From positions 8,806,501-8,870,500 of the forward strand of contig NC_058191.1 in the NCBI RefSeq assembly GCF_907165205.1: DNA of 64,000 bases. Reading direction: 5' to 3'. A program made the translations under genes and the position numbers. Positions 19,869 to 32,169 of this stretch are shown piece after piece. Each line of letters begins with the position of its first letter. Position 1 is the first letter of the stretch. The notes under the pieces are model-generated. The model was not told the DNA's origin and ran no database searches. It saw only the letters and a list, made by a program, of their open reading frames with translations. The stretch is from Coccinella septempunctata. Its lineage: Eukaryota > Arthropoda > Insecta > Coleoptera > Coccinellidae.

Positions 19869-21438
19869 TCTTTTCCACACCACCTATGAGGTAGATTGCT
19901 AGGTGCGTTTTATTTTTACATGGTGTCCCCTGTAGGCCTAATCCATGGTGTTAGTTTGGTTCTTTTAGGGCGTGTGTGAAGAAGTTGATCAATTTTGTCA
20001 ATTACTTACACACACTTTCGCCAGGTTATTATTACAAATTACAGCATGCTGCGGTATCGCGTACATACTTTTTTTTTCTCTTTTTTTCTGGTACACATGT
20101 TCATTTTCAGTTTTTTTTTCTCTTTTTTTGGTACACATGTTCATTTTCAGTTTATTGTATATTTCGTATATTTTCATTTTTCTGTAATTGTTATTTTTTT
20201 TTTTGTTTTTTTCATTTGTGTTCTTAATTTTTCTCTTTTTTCTTTTTTTCTGGTACACATGTTCATTTTCAGTTTTTTTTCTTTGTTTTCTGGTACACAT
20301 GTTCATTTTCAGTTTATTGTATATTTCGTATTTTTTCATTTTTCCGTAATTGTTATTGTTTTTTTTTTGTTTTTTCATTTGTGTTCTTAATTTTTTTAAT
20401 CTCATTTATTTTTGTAACTAGTCGGAGGTTGAGTGAAGTAGCTCATGCTAGACTCCGCCTCAAGTATATTTTTTTCCCTAATTAAGACTATTATTATTAC
20501 TTTGTGATCAATCCACAGCGGTAGATACTACCACTGATCCCCAGACCATCCTCAATCATCATTCCGACTATAATTGTAGCTGAATTATTTTTTGAGGTGG
20601 TCCGGCTGGGTTTCGAACCCAGTGAGCGCATGAGGTGATACTACAGAAACACCGTTTCTTGCCACCACTCTACCCATGCGCCTTGTAACACTTGTTAGTG
20701 CAGTCTATTTCATGCCAAATACCAGGTGGCAGTGATTGTTATTAATACGCGGAAGAGACTGTTTGTATGGTATTTTTATTTTATTGAATTATATTTTTGG
20801 TCATTTCTCAATTTGTTTTTTCAATAAACGTACACAGAAGGAACCTTTGAATATAAGGGGTTACGGCCGGTTTCATAATCAAACCTAAAGTCGCTTTAAT
20901 TTTAAAGCTTCTTTTAACCCAACTAAAAATGACATTGAAAGAAGCTTTAAACTCAAAGTGACTTTAAATTTGATTATGAAACCGGCCGTTAGTCTTCGAG
21001 TTGTAAAAATGTTTCAACAGTAGATTCTTGAGATCGAAATAAACACGTTTTTCCTTTACCAAAAAAAGGCAAAATAATGAGTTAGATAAGTGAATTAATA
21101 TTTAGATTTGTCATTTTCAAGGAAATTGCTGAAAAAAAAGATACTTTTACACATTCCCAAAATTTCTGAACTCCCTTAACCTTTGTGAAGCAGTGTATTG
21201 TAAACAAGCTCCCACGTCGAAACTATACGTGAACTCTAAAAAATGTCAAACTGCAAGATTGAAATAGCAGATTTCACCTGGCAATACCAGTGTTGGCAGT
21301 TATCCATACATAAATAACAACCCCCGAAAAAGAAAGTCGAGGCATAGTCTATTCTAAACCATATCTTTTATTTTTCGAAGTCGATGACGGATGAAGAATT
21401 TCATATTGAAATTCAAAAATAAGATTTATTAAGTGCAA
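19869..21438 (+). repeat. Array unit 11 (1570 bp), T subfamily
   Basis: It has four T-rich motifs with slightly longer T runs. The tRNA-like block is at 20596-20682, with two private changes (GCATGAGGTG and GCGCCTTGTAAC); the foldback is at 20864-20988. It has the full T-subfamily marker set, like its left neighbour, but ends with GGATGAAG where unit 10 has AGATAAAG. Confidence 0.95.
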
Positions 21439-22846
21439 TCTTTTCCACACCACCTATGAGGTAGATTGCTAGGTGCGTTTTATTTTTACATGGTGTCCCC
21501 TGTAGGCCTAATCCATGGTGTTAGTTTGGTTCTTTTAGGGCGTGTGTGATGAAGTTGATCAATTTTGTCAATTACTTACACACACTTTCGCCAGGTTATT
21601 ACTACAAATTACAGCATGCTGCGGTATCGCGTACATACTTTTTTTTTCTCTTTTTTTCTGGTACACATGTTCATTTTCAGTTTTTTTTTCTCTTTTTTTG
21701 GTACACATGTTCATTTTCAGTTTATTGTATATTTCGTATTTTTTCATTTTTCCGTAATTGTTATTGTTTTTTTTGTTTTTTCATTTGTGTTCTTAATTTT
21801 TTTAATCTCATTTATTTTTTTAACTAGTCGGAGGTAGAGTGAAGTAGCTCATGCTAGACTCCGCCTCAAGTATATTTTTTTTCCCTTATTAAGACTATTA
21901 TTATTACTTTGTGATCAATCCACTGCGGTAGATACTACCACTGATCCCCAGACCATCCTCAATCATCAATCCGACTATAATTGTAGCTGAATAATTTTTT
22001 GAGGTGGTCCGGCTGGGTTTCGAACCCAGTGAGCGCATGGGGTGACACTACAGAAACTCCGTTTCTTGCCACCGCTCTACCCATGCGCCTGGTAACACTT
22101 GTTAGTGCAGTCTATTTCATGCCAAATACCAGGTGGCAGTGATTGTTATTAATACGCGGAAGAGACTGTTTGTATGGTATTTTTATTTTATTGAATTATA
22201 TTATTGGTCATTTCTCAATTTGTTTTTTCAATAAACGTACACAGAAGGAACCTTTGAATATAAGAGGTTACGGCCGGTTTCATAATCAAACCTAAAGTCG
22301 CTTTAATTTTAAAGCTTCTTTTAACCCAACTAAAAATGACATTGAAAGAAGCTTTAAACTCAAAGTGACTTTAAATTTGATTATGAAACCGGCCGTTAGT
22401 CTTCGAGTTGTACAAATGTTTCAACAGTAGATTCTTGAGATCGAAATAAACACGTTTTTCCTGTACCAAAAAAAAGGCAAAATAATGAGTTAGATAAGTG
22501 AATTAATATTTAGATTTGTCATTTTCAAGGAAATTGCTGAAAAAAAAGATACTTTTACACATTCCCAAAATTTCTGAACTCCCTTAACCTTTGTGAAGCA
22601 GTGTATTGTAAACAAGCTCCCACGTCGAAACTATACGTGAACTCTAAAAAATGTCAAACTGCAATATTGAAATAGCAGATTTCACCTGGCAATACCAGTG
22701 TTGGCAGTTATCCATACATAAATAACAACCCCCGAAAAAGAAGGTCGAGGCATAGTCTATTCTAAACCATATCTTTTACTTTTCGAAGTCGATGACAGAT
22801 AAAGAATTTCATATTGAAATTCAAAAATAAGATTTATTAAGTGCAA
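21439..22846 (+). repeat. Array unit 12 (1408 bp), one sub-repeat
   Basis: One 157-bp T-rich sub-repeat is missing, leaving two motifs. The tRNA-like block is at 22003-22089 and the foldback at 22271-22395. TTACTACAAATT near 21599 and TTTTTTAACTAG near 21820 are private. The end has GCAATATTG and AAGGTCGAGG, as in units 5 and 8. Confidence 0.95.
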
Positions 22847-24373
22847 TCTTTTCCACACCACCTATGAGGTAGATTGCTAGGTGCGTTTTATTTTTACATG
22901 GTGTCCCCTGTAGGCCTAATCCATGGTGTTAGTTTGGTTCTTTTAGGGCGTGTGTGATGAAGTTGATCAATTTTGTCAATTACTTACACACGCGGTATCG
23001 CGTACATACTTTTTTTTTCTCTTTTTTTCTGGTACACATGTTCATTTTCAGTTTTTTTTTCTCTTTTTTTGGTACACATGTTCAGTTTCAGTTTATTGTA
23101 TATTTCGTATATTTTCATTTTTCTGTAATTGTTTTTTTTTTGTTTTTTCATTTGTGTTCTTAATTTTTCTCTTTTCTTTTTTTTTTCTGGTACACATGTT
23201 CATTTTCAAATTTTTTTCTCTGTTTCTGGTACACATGTTCATTTTCAGTTTATTGTATATTTCGTATTTTTTCATTTTTCCGTACTTGTTATTGTTTTTT
23301 TTGTTTTTCATTTGTGTTCCTAATTTTTTTAATCTCATTTATTTTTGTAACTAGTCGGAGGTAGAGTGAAGTAGCTCATGCTAGACTCCGCCTCAAGTAT
23401 ATTTTTTTTCCCTTATTAAGACTATTATTATTACTTTGTGATCAATCCACTGCGGTAGATACTACCACTGATCCCCAGACCATCCTCAATCATCAATCCG
23501 ACTATAATTGTAGCTGAATAATTTTTTGAGGTGGTCCGGCTGGGTTTCGAACCCAGTGAGCGCATGGGGTGACACTACAGAAACTCCGTTTCTTGCCACC
23601 GCTCTACCCATGCGCCTGGTAACACTTGTTTTTGCAGTCTATTTCATGCCAAATACCAGGTGGCCGTGATTGTTATTAATACGCGGAAGAGACTGTTTGT
23701 ATGGTATTTTTATTTTATTGAATTATATTTTTGGTCATTTCTCAATTTGTTTTTTCAATAAACGTACACAGAAGGAACCTTTGAATATAAGGGGTTACGG
23801 CCGGTTTCATAATCAAACCTAAAGTCGCTTTAATTTTAAAGCTTCTTTTAACCCAACTAAAAATGACATTGAAAGAAGCTTTAAACTCAAAGTGACTTTA
23901 AATTTGATTATGAAACCGGCCGTTAGTCTTCGAGTTGTACAAATGTTTCAACAGTAGATTCTTGAGATCGAAATAAACACGTTTTTCCTGTACCAAAAAA
24001 AAGGCAAAATAATGAGTTAGATAAGTGAATTAATATTTAGATTTGTCATTTTCAAGGAAATTGCTGAAAAAAAAGATACTTTTACACATTCCCAAAATTT
24101 CTGAACTCCCTTAACCTTTGTGAAGCAGTGTATTGTAAACAAGTTCCCACGTCGAAACTATACGTGAACTCTAAAAAATGTCAAACTGCAAGATTGAAAT
24201 AGCAGATTTCACCTGGCAATACCAGTGTTGGCAGTTATCCATACATAAATAACAACCCCCGAAAAAGAAAGTCGAGGCATAGTCTATTCTAAACCATATC
24301 TTTTATTTTTCGAAGTCGATGACGGATGAAGAATTTCATATTGAAATTCAAAAATAAGATTTATTAAGTGCAA
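22847..24373 (+). repeat. Array unit 13 (1527 bp) with a 37-bp deletion
   Basis: After TTACACAC near 22990 the sequence jumps to GCGGTATCGCG, removing 37 bp just before the T-rich block. The motif change GTTCAGTTTCAG and CCGTACTTG match units 6 and 9. The tRNA-like block is at 23530-23616 and the foldback at 23798-23922. CTTGTTTTTGCAG and GGTGGCCGTG are private. Confidence 0.95.
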
Positions 24374-25934
24374 TCTTTTCCACACCACCTATGAGGTAGA
24401 TTGCTAGGTGCGTTTTATTTTTACATGGTGTCCCCTGTAGGCCTAATCCATGGTGTTAGTTTGGTTCTTTTAGGGCGTGTGTGATGAAGTTGATCAATTT
24501 TGTCAATTACTTACACACACTTTCGCCAGGTTATTATTACAAATTACAGCATGCTGCGGTATCGCGTACATACTTTTTTTTTCTTTTTTTCTGGTACACA
24601 TCTTCATTTTCAGTTTTTTTTTCTCTTTATTTGGTACACATGTTCATTTTCAGTTTATTGTATATTTCGTATATTTTCATTTTTCTGTAATTGTTATTTT
24701 TTTTTGTTTTTTCATTTGTGTCCTTAATTTTTCTCTTTTCTTTTTTTTTCTGGTAAACATGTCCATTTTCAAATTTTTTTCTCTGTTTCTGGTACACATG
24801 TTCATTTTCAGTTTATTGTATATTTCGTATTTTTTCATTTTTCCGTAATTGTTATTGTTTTTTTTGTTTTTTCATTTGTGTTCTCAATTTTTTTAATCTC
24901 ATTTATTTTTGTAACTAGTCGGAGGTAGAGTGAAGTAGCTCATGCTAGACTCCGCCTCAAGTATATTTTTTTTCCCTTAAGACTATTATTATTACTTTGT
25001 GATCAATCCACTGCGGTAGATACTACCACTGATCCCCAGACCATCCTCAATCATCAATCCGACTATAATTGTAGCTGAATAATTTTTTGAGGTGGTCCGG
25101 CTGGGTTTCGAACCCAGTGAGCGCATGGGGTGACACTACAGAAACTCCGTTTCTTGCCACCGCTCTACCCATGCGCCTGGTAACACTTGTTAGTGCAGTC
25201 TATTTCATGCCAAATACCAGGTGGCAGTGATTGTTATTAATACGCGGAAGAGACTGTTTGTATGGTATTTTCATTTTATTGAATTATATTATTGGTCATT
25301 TCTCAATTTGTTTTTTCAATAAACGTACACAGAAGGAACCTTTGAATATAAGAGGTTACGGCCGGTTTCATAATCAAACCTAAAGTCGCTTTAATTTTAA
25401 AGCTTCTTTTAACCCAACTAAAAATGACATTGAAAGAAGCTTTAAACTCAAAGTGACTTTAAATTTGATTATGAAACCGGCCGTTAGTCTTCGAATTGTA
25501 CAAATGTTTCAACAGTAGATTCTTGAGATCGAAATAAACACGTTTTTCCTGTACCAAATAAAAGGCAAAATAATGAGTTAGATAAGTGAATTAATATTTA
25601 GATTTGTCATTTTCAAGGAAATTGCTGAAAAAAAAGATACTTTTACACATTCCCAAAATTTCTGAACTCCCTTAACCTTTGTGAAGCAGTGTATTGTAAA
25701 CAAGCTCCCACGTCGAAACTATACGTGAACTCTAAAAAATGTCAAACTGCAAGATTGAAATAGCAGATTTCACCTGGCAATACCAGTGTTGGCAGTTATC
25801 CATACATAAATAACAACCCCCGAAAAAGAAAGTCGAGGCATAGTCTATTCTAAACCATATCTTTTATTTTTCGAAGTCGATGACGGATGAAGAATTTCAT
25901 ATTGAAATTCAAAAATAAGATTTATTAAGTGCAA
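24374..25934 (+). repeat. Array unit 14 (1561 bp)
   Basis: Two T-rich motifs are degenerate (ACACATCTTC and GGTAAACATGTCC). CCCTTAAGAC near 24975 has lost a few bases of CCCTTATTAAGAC. The tRNA-like block is at 25091-25177 and the foldback at 25359-25483. TCGAATTGTAC and CCAAATAAAAGG are private. Confidence 0.95.
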
Positions 25935-27500
25935 TCTTTTCCACACCACCTATGAGGTAGATTGCTAGGTGCGTTTTATTTTTACATGGTGTCCCCTGTA
26001 GGCCTAATCCATGGTGTTAGTTTGGTTCTTTTAGGGCGTGTGTGATGAAGTTGATCAATTTTGTCAATTACTTACACACACTTTCGCCAGGTTATTATTA
26101 CAAATTACAGCATGCTGCGGTATCGCGTACATACTTTTTTTTTCTCTTTTTTTCTGGTACACATGTTCATTTTCAGTTTTTTTTTCTCTTTTTTTGGTAC
26201 ACATGTTCATTTTCAGTTTATTGTATATTTCGTATATTTTCATTTTTCTGTCATTGTTATTTTTTTTTTGTTTTTTCATTTGTGTTCTTAATTTTTCTCT
26301 TTTCTTTTTTTTTCTGGTACACATGTTCATTTTCAAATTTTTTTCTCTGATTCTGGTACACATGTTCATTTTCAGTTTATTGTATATTTCGTATTTTTTC
26401 ATTTTTCCGTAATTGTTATTGTTTTTTTGTTTTTTCATTTGTGTTCTTAATTTTTTTAATCTCATTTATTTTTGTAACTAGTCGGAGGTAGAGTGAAGTA
26501 GCTCATGCTAGACTCCGCCTCAAGTATATTTTTTTTCCCTTATTAAGACTATTATTATTACTTTGTGATCAATCCACTGCGGTAGATACTACCACTGATC
26601 CCCAGACCATCCTCAATCATCAATCCGACTATAATTGTAGCTGAATAATTTTTTGAGGTGGTCCGGCTGGGTTTCGAACCCAGTGAGCGCATGGGGTGAC
26701 ACTACAGAAACTCCGTTTCTTGCCACCGCTCTACCCATGCGCCTGGTAACACTTGTTAGTGCAGTCTATTTCATGCCAAATACCAGGTGGCAGTGATTGT
26801 TATTAATACGCGGAAGAGACTGTTTGTATGGTATTTTTATTTTATTGAATTATATTATTGGTCATTTCTCAATTTGTTTTTTCAATACACGTACACAGAA
26901 GGAACCTTTGAATATAAGAGGTTACGGCCGGTTTCATAATCAAACCTAAAGTCGCTTTAATTTTAAAGCTTCTTTTAACCCAACTAAAAATGACATTGAA
27001 AGAAGCTTTAAACTAAAAGTGACTTTAAATTTGATTATGAAACCGGCCGTTAGTCTTCGAGTTGTAAAAATGTTTCAACAGTAGATTCTTGAGATCGAAA
27101 TAAACACGTTTTTCCTGTACCAAAAAAAAGGCAAAATAATGAGTTAGATAAGTGAATTAATATTTAGATTTCTCATTTTCAAGGAAATTGCTGAAAAAAA
27201 AGATACTTTTACACATTCCCAAAATTTCTGAACTCCCTTAACCTTTGTGAAGCAGTGTATTGTAAACAAGCTCCCACGTCGAAACTATACGTGAACTCTA
27301 AAAAATGTCAAACTGCAAGATTGAAATAGCAGATTTCACCTGGCAATACCAGTGTTGGCAGTTATCCATACATAAATAACAACCCCCGAAAAAGAAAGTC
27401 GAGGCATAGTCTATTCTAAACCATATCTTTTATTTTTCGAAGTCGATGACGGATGAAGAATTTCATATTGAAATTCAAAAATAAGATTTATTAAGTGCAA
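25935..27500 (+). repeat. Array unit 15 (1566 bp)
   Basis: The full T-rich block is present. The tRNA-like block is at 26657-26743 and the foldback at 26925-27049, with one changed base in its right arm (AAACTAAAAGTG). CTGTCATTG, CTGATTCTGG and CAATACACGTAC are private; the last is intermediate between the left and right domain forms. Confidence 0.95.
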
Positions 27501-29066
27501 TCTTTTCCACACCACCTATGAGGTAGATTGCTAGGTGCGTTTTATTTTTACATGGTGTCCCCTGTAGGCCTAATCCATGGTGTTAGTTTGGTTCTTTTAG
27601 GGCGTGTGTGATGAAGTTGATCAATTTTGTCAATTACTTACACACACTTTCGCCAGGTTATTATTACAAATTACAGCATGCTGCGGTATCGCGTACATAC
27701 TTATTTTTTCTCTTTTTTTCTGGTACACATGTTCATTTTCAGTTTTTTTTTCTCTTTTTTAGGTACACATGTTCATTTTCAGTTTATTGTATATTTCGTA
27801 TATTTTCATTTTTCTGTAATTGTTATTTTTTTTTGTTTTTTCATTTGTGTTCTTAATTTTTCTCTTTTCTTTTTTTTTCTGGTACACATGTTCATTTTCA
27901 AATTTTTTTCTCTGTTTCTGGTACACATGTTCATTTTCAGTTTATTGTATATTTCGTATTTTTTCATTTTTCCGTAATTGTTATTGTTTTTTTTGTTTTT
28001 TCATTTGTGTTCTTAATTTTTTTAATCTCATTTATTTTTGTAACTAGTCGGAGGTAGAGTGAAGTAGCTCATGCTAGACTCCGCCTCAAGTATATTTTTT
28101 TTCCCTTATTAAGACTATTATTATTACTTTGTGATCAATCCACTGCGGTAGATACTACCACTGATCCCCAGACCATCCTCAATCATCAATCCGACTATAA
28201 TTGTAGCTGAATAATTTTTTGAGGTGGTCCGGCTGGGTTTCGAACCCAGTGAGCGCATGGGGTGACACTACAGAAACTCCGTTTCTTGCCACCGCTCTAC
28301 CCATGCGCCTGGTAACACTTGTTAGTGCAGTCTATTTCATGCCAAATACCAGGTGGCAGTGATTGTTATTAATACGCGGAAGAGACTGTTTGTATGGTAT
28401 TTTTATTTTATTGAATTATATTATTGGTCATTTCTCAATTTGTTTTTTCAATAAACGTACACAGAATTAACCTTTGAATATAAGGTGTTACGGCCGGTTT
28501 CATAATCAAACCTAAAGTCGCTTTAATTTTAAAGCTTCTTTTAACCCAACTAAAAATGACATTGAAAGAAGCTTTAAACTCAAAGTGACTTTAAATTTGA
28601 TTATGAAACCGGCCGTTAGTCTTCGAGTTGTAAAAATGTTTCAACAGTAGATTCTTGAGATCGAAATAAACACGTTTTTCCTGTACCAAAAAAAAGGGAA
28701 AATAATGAGTTAGATAAGTGAATTAATATTTAGATTTCTCATTTTCAAGGAAATTGCTGAAAAAAAAGATACTTTTACACATTCCCAAAATTTCTGAACT
28801 CCCTTAACCTTTGTGAAGCAGTGTATTGTAAACAAGCTCCCACGTCGAAACTATACGTGAACTCTAAAAAATGTCAAACTGCAAGATTGAAATAGCAGAT
28901 TTCACCTGGCAATACCAGTGTTGGCAGTTATCCATACATAAATAACAACCCCCGAAAAAGAAAGTCGAGGCATAGTCTATTCTAAACCATATCTTTTATT
29001 TTTCGAAGTCGATGACGGATGAAGAATTTCATATTGAAATTCAAAAATAAGATTTATTAAGTGCAA
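27501..29066 (+). repeat. Array unit 16 (1566 bp)
   Basis: The second motif is preceded by TTTTTTAGGTACAC, a variant shared only with units 25 and 39. The tRNA-like block is at 28223-28309 and the foldback at 28491-28615. CAGAATTAACC and AAGGTGTTACGG just before the foldback, and AAAAAAAGGGAAAA, are private. Confidence 0.95.
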
Positions 29067-30634
29067 TCTTTTCCACACCACCTATGAGGTAGATTGCTAG
29101 GTGCGTTTAATTTTTACATGGTGTCCCCTGTAGGCCTAATCCATGGTGTTAGTTTGGTTCTTTTAGGGCGTGTGTGAAGAAGTTGATCAATTTTGTCAAT
29201 TACTTACACAAACTTTCGCCAGGTTATTATTACAAATTACAGCATGCTGCGGTATCGCGTACATACTTTTTTTTTCTCTTTTTTTCTGGTACACATGTTC
29301 ATTTTCAGTTTTTTTTTCTCTTTTTTTGGTACACATGTTCATTTTCAGTTCATTGTATATTTCGTATTTTTTCATTTTTCTGTAATTGTTATTTTTTTTT
29401 TGTTTTTTCATTTGTGTTCTTAATTTTTCTCTTTTCCCTTTTTTTCTGGTACACATGTTCATTTTCAGTTTTTTTTCTCTGTTTTCTGGTACACATGTTC
29501 ATTTTCAGTTTATTGTATATTTCGTATTTTTTCATTTTTCCGTAATTGTTATTGTTTTTTTTGTTTTTTCATTTGTGTTCTTAATTTTTTTAATCTCATT
29601 TATTTTTGTAACTAGTCGGAGGTAGAGTGAAGTAGCTCATGCTAGACTCCGCCTCAAGTATATTTTTTTTCCCTTATTAAGACTATTATTATCACTTTGT
29701 GATCAATCCACTGCGGTAGATACTACCACTGATCCCCAGACCATCCTCAATCATCAATCCGACTATAATTGTAGCTGAATAATTTTTTGAGGTGGTCCGG
29801 CTGGGTTTCGAACCCAGTGAGCGCATGGGGTGACACTACAGAAACTCCGTTTCTTGCCACCGCTCTACCCATGCGCCTGGTAACACTTGTTAGTGCAGTC
29901 TATTTCATGCCAAATACCAGGTGGCAGTGATTGTTATTAATACGCGGAAGAGACTGTTTGCATGGTATTTTTATTTTATTGAATTATATTTTTGGTCATT
30001 TCTCAATTTGTTTTTTCAATACGCGTACACAGAAGGAACCTTTGAATATAAGGGGTTACGGCCGGTTTCATAATCAAACCTAAAGTCGCTTTAATTTTAA
30101 AGCTTCTTTTAACCCAACTAAAAATGACATTGAAAGAAGCTTTAAACTCAAAGTGACTTTAAATTTGATTATAAAACCGGCCGTTAGTCTTCGAGTTGTA
30201 CAAATATTTCAACAGTAGATTCTTGAGATCGAAATGAACACGTTTTTCCTGTACCAAAAAAAAGGCAAAATAATGAGTTAGATAAGTGAATTAATATTTA
30301 GATTTGTCATTTTCAAGGAAATTGCTGAAAAAAAAGATACTTTTACACATTCCCAAAATTTCTGAACTCCCTTAACCTTTGTGAAGCAGTGTATTGTAAA
30401 CAAGCTCCCACGTCGAAACTATACGTGAACTCTAAAAAATGTCAAACTGCAAGATTGAAATAGCAGATTTCACCTGGCAATACCAGTGTTGGCAGTTATC
30501 CATACATAAATAACAACCCCCGAAAAAGAAAGTCGAGGCATAGTCTATTCTAAACCATATCTTTTATTTTTCGAAGTCGATGACGGATGAAGAATTTCAT
30601 ATTGAAATTCAAAAATAAGATTTATTAAGTGCAA
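29067..30634 (+). repeat. Array unit 17 (1568 bp), mosaic with unit 5
   Basis: It starts with the T-subfamily GTGTGAAGAAG, then has common forms. The tRNA-like block is at 29791-29877 and the foldback at 30059-30183. From about 29958 to 30240 it carries a run of variants otherwise seen together only in unit 5: TTTGCATGG, CAATACGCGTAC, ATTATAAAACC, AAATATTTC and GAAATGAACACG. By 30305 it is again right-domain (GATTTGTCATTTTCAAGG). Confidence 0.95.
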
Positions 30635-32169
30635 TCTTTTCCACACCACCTATGAGGTAGATTGCTAGGTGCGTTTTATTTTTACATGGTGTCCCCTGTA
30701 GGCCTAATCCATGGTGTTAGTTTGGTTCTTTTAGGGCGTGTGTGATGAAGTTGATCAATTTTGTCAATTACTTACACACACTTTCGCCAGGTTATTATTA
30801 CAAATTACAGCATGCTGCGGTATCGCGTACATACTTTTTTTTTCTCTTTTTTTCTGGTACACATGTTCATTTTCAGTTTTTTTTTCTCTTTTTTTGGTAC
30901 ACATGTTCATTTTCAGTTTATTGTATATTTCGTATATTTTCATTTTTCTGTAATTGTTATTTTTTTTTGTTTTTTCATTTGTGTTCTTAATTTTTCTCTT
31001 TTCTTTTTTTTTCTGGTACACATGTTCATTTTCAAATTTTTTTCTCTGTTTCTGGTACACATGTTCATTTTCAGTTTATTGTATATTTCGTATTTTTTCA
31101 TTTTTCCGTAATTGTTATTGTTTTTTTTGTTTTTTCATTGGTGTTCTTAATGTTTTTAATCTCATTTATTTTTGTAACTAGTCGGAGGTAGAGTGAAGTA
31201 GCTCATGCTAGACTCCGCCTCAAGTATATTTTTTTTCCCTTATTAAGACTATTATTATTACTTTGTGATCAATCCACTGCGGTAGATACTACCACTGATC
31301 CCCAGACCATCCTCAATCATCAATCCGACTATAATTGTAGCTGAATAATTTTTTGAGGTGGTCCGGCTGGGTTTCGAACCCAGTGAGCGCATGGGGTGAC
31401 ACTACAGAAACTCCGTTTCTTGCCACCGCTCTACCCATGCGCCTGGTAACACTTGTTAGTGCAGTCTATTTCATGCCAATTACCAGGTGGCAGTGATTGT
31501 TATTAATACGCGGAAGAGACTGTTTGTATGGTATTTTTATTTTATTGAATTATATTATTGGTCATTTCTCAATTTGTTTTTTCAATAAACGTACACAGAA
31601 GGAACCTTTGAATATAAGAGGTTACGGCCGGTTTCATAATCAAACCTAAAGTCGCTTTAATTTTAAAGCTTCTTTTAACCCAACTAAAAATGACATTGAA
31701 AGAAGCTTTAAACTCAAAGTGACTTTAAATTTGATTATGAAACCGGCCGTTAGTCTTCGAGTTGTACAAATGTTTCAACAGTAGATTCTTGAGATCGAAA
31801 TAAACACGTTTTTCCTGAACCAAAAAAAAAGCAAAATAATGAGTTAGATAAGTGAATTAATATTTAGATTTCTCATTTTCAAGGAAAATCCTGAAAAAAA
31901 AGATACTTTTACACATTCCCAAAATTTGTGAACTCCCTTAACCTTTGTGAAGCAGTGTATTGTAAACAAGCTCCCACGTAACTGCAAGATTGAAATAGCA
32001 GATTTCACCTGGCAATACCAGTGTTGGCAGTTATCCATACATAAATAACAACCCCCGAAAAAGAAAGTCGAGGCATAGTCTATTCTAAACCATATCTTTT
32101 ATTTTTCGAAGTCGATGACGGATGAAGAATTTCATATTGAAATTCAAAAATAAGATTTATTAAGTGCAA
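30635..32169 (+). repeat. Array unit 18 (1535 bp) with a ~32-bp deletion
   Basis: CTCCCACGTAACTGCAAG near 31974 shows loss of about 32 bp compared with neighbours. The tRNA-like block is at 31357-31443 and the foldback at 31625-31749. CATTGGTGTTCTTAATG near 31138 and GCCAATTACC near 31486 are private. An open frame on the minus strand at the deletion is a by-product. Confidence 0.95.

Noticed and set aside
31844..32038. 64-aa minus-strand frame in unit 18
   Set aside because: Created by the ~32-bp deletion in this one unit; no counterpart elsewhere.
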